From JBBQSN01 sp038213835 (GTDB taxonomy: Bacteria; Actinomycetota; Actinomycetes; Actinomycetales; CAWJMD01): a stretch of DNA of 12,733 bases. The stretch is from contig JBBQSN010000101.1 in NCBI GenBank assembly GCA_038213835.1, forward strand, positions 1 to 12,733, in the 5' to 3' direction. Position numbers and translations under genes: made by a program. The notes below the pieces were generated by a model. That model searched no databases. It was not told the origin of the DNA and saw nothing but the letters and a program-made list of their open reading frames with translations. Shown here in pieces: positions 12,058-12,733 of this stretch (the first letter of the stretch is position 1; each line of letters begins with the position of its first letter).

Positions 12058-12733
12058 TCAGCCGTTGATCCCGTGCACGTGCACCGCGGTGACGCAGCCG
12101 TCGTCGCCCCGCGTGCAGGTGACCCGTTGGCCGGGGCGCAGGTGCAGCAGGCCGCTGCCGTCCAGCGCGCCTGCCGCCATCGGGAGCCGGACGCCGTCGT
12201 CGGTGACGACCTCGCCGCCGCGGGTCTGCTCGTCGTAGCGGAGCACGGTCGCCTGCATGTCGCGCAGCGTACGCGCCGTGCGCGGACCGACCCCGAGGCC
12301 GATCGCCGCCGTGAGGTCCTCGCGGGTGTCCACGTCGCGGCGCAGCCGGTCCGGCGCGTCGTCCAGCCGGTGCGCGCCGAGCGACGCGTGCCGGGCGGCG
12401 GACCCCGTCCCGAAGGCGTGCCGCACGGCGTCCGGGCGGGGAGCTGCGAGCAGCACCGACCCCGAGCCCCCGGCGTCGGGGACGACGACGGCCTGCGCTC
12501 CCGCGTCCAGCAGCTCCAGCACCCGCGTCAGGCCGGTGTCGAGGTCGCCCGGGCGCAGGCACGGCAGGTCGGCCAGGAGCACCGCTGCGGGTCGCTCGGG
12601 CGCGCAGGCCGCCAGCCCGGTCGCGACGGCGCCCGTCAGGCCCGGGACGTCGTCGGGCTGCCGGACGACGCGCGCACCGAGACCTGCTGCCGCTCTCGCG
12701 ACCTCGTCGTCGCCGGTGACGACGACGACGTCG
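12058..12733 (-). CDS. cofC: 2-phospho-L-lactate/PEP guanylyltransferase, C-terminally fused to a cold-shock-like domain (partial)
   Basis: The frame enters from the right edge without its N-terminus and gives 225 residues to a TGA at 12058-12060. The first 150 or so resemble CofC, the nucleotidyltransferase that makes the guanylylated C3 precursor for coenzyme F420: DVVVVTGDDEVARAA, RPAAVLLADLPCLRPGDL (from about residue 46), PDAGGSGSVLLAAP and RRDVDTREDL. In actinobacteria the substrate may be PEP rather than 2-phospholactate. From about residue 160 a further 65 residues (MQATVLRYDEQTRGG, DDGVRLPMAAGALDGSGL, HLRPGQRVTC, CVTAVHVHGI) look like a small OB-fold or cold-shock-like domain. No stop or ribosome-binding site separates the parts, although the ATG at 12256-12258 could be an internal start. 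The missing N-terminus should hold the GTP-binding start of the fold. Confidence 0.85.
   Translation of the reverse strand, partial: DVVVVTGDDEVARAAAGLGARVVRQPDDVPGLTGAVATGLAACAPERPAAVLLADLPCLRPGDLDTGLTRVLELLDAGAQAVVVPDAGGSGSVLLAAPRPDAVRHAFGTGSAARHASLGAHRLDDAPDRLRRDVDTREDLTAAIGLGVGPRTARTLRDMQATVLRYDEQTRGGEVVTDDGVRLPMAAGALDGSGLLHLRPGQRVTCTRGDDGCVTAVHVHGING

Noticed and set aside
1..12733. A novel defence or biosynthetic multi-gene system
   Set aside because: CPBP proteins and regulators can occur in such systems, but here they sit in a conserved housekeeping neighbourhood with no toxin, nuclease, transporter or assembly-line genes.

Overview
The window is very G+C-rich (about 70% or more by eye) with actinobacterial hallmarks: leaderless-style starts, GTG starts, an HU protein with a long lysine/alanine tail, an F420-pathway gene (cofC), and the order gltX - tRNA-Gln/tRNA-Glu - IclR regulator (ndgR type) - leuC - leuD - hup - murA. 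It is best read as a chromosomal core segment of an actinomycete (Actinomycetota). I cannot fix the genus. No insertion sequence, prophage, CRISPR array or transfer origin is visible.

Layout. The left edge holds a possible 3' end of a plus-strand gene. It is followed by a minus-strand gene of a conserved actinobacterial family (often labelled 3-methyladenine DNA glycosylase) that is broken by an in-frame TAA. Divergent from it is a fumarylacetoacetate-hydrolase family enzyme, then gltX (glutamyl-tRNA synthetase). gltX is translationally coupled through ATGA overlaps to two tandem CPBP-type membrane proteins. The second has all expected protease motifs; the first has lost the third one. Next come tRNA-Gln(CUG) and tRNA-Glu(CUC), ending in a hairpin that also lies over the 3' end of a convergent merR-type gene.

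The merR-type regulator is divergent from a DUF4188 protein, and the 70-bp gap between them contains a 17-bp dyad sitting exactly in a 19-bp promoter spacer, the classic MerR arrangement. The DUF4188 gene overlaps the 3' end of the IclR gene (ndgR) by 50 bp. ndgR is divergent from leuCD. An imperfect 17-bp palindrome occupies the spacer of the predicted leaderless ndgR promoter and covers the likely leuC -10. A cluster of GC hairpins follows leuD, then a long leader with a tandem 8-mer, the hup promoter and hup. A near-perfect 19-bp inverted repeat separates hup from murA. murA and a minus-strand cofC end back to back with abutting stop codons. CofC carries a C-terminal small beta-rich, cold-shock-like domain in the same reading frame and runs off the right edge.

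How it works together. GltX probably charges both tRNA-Glu and tRNA-Gln, as in actinobacteria lacking GlnRS, so the synthetase sits beside its two substrates. LeuC and LeuD form isopropylmalate isomerase for leucine synthesis under the adjacent IclR regulator. hup and murA are housekeeping genes for nucleoid structure and peptidoglycan. I see no large unknown multi-gene system. The less ordinary items are the interrupted gene at the left, the degenerate CPBP paralogue, the MerR/DUF4188 switch and the CofC fusion.
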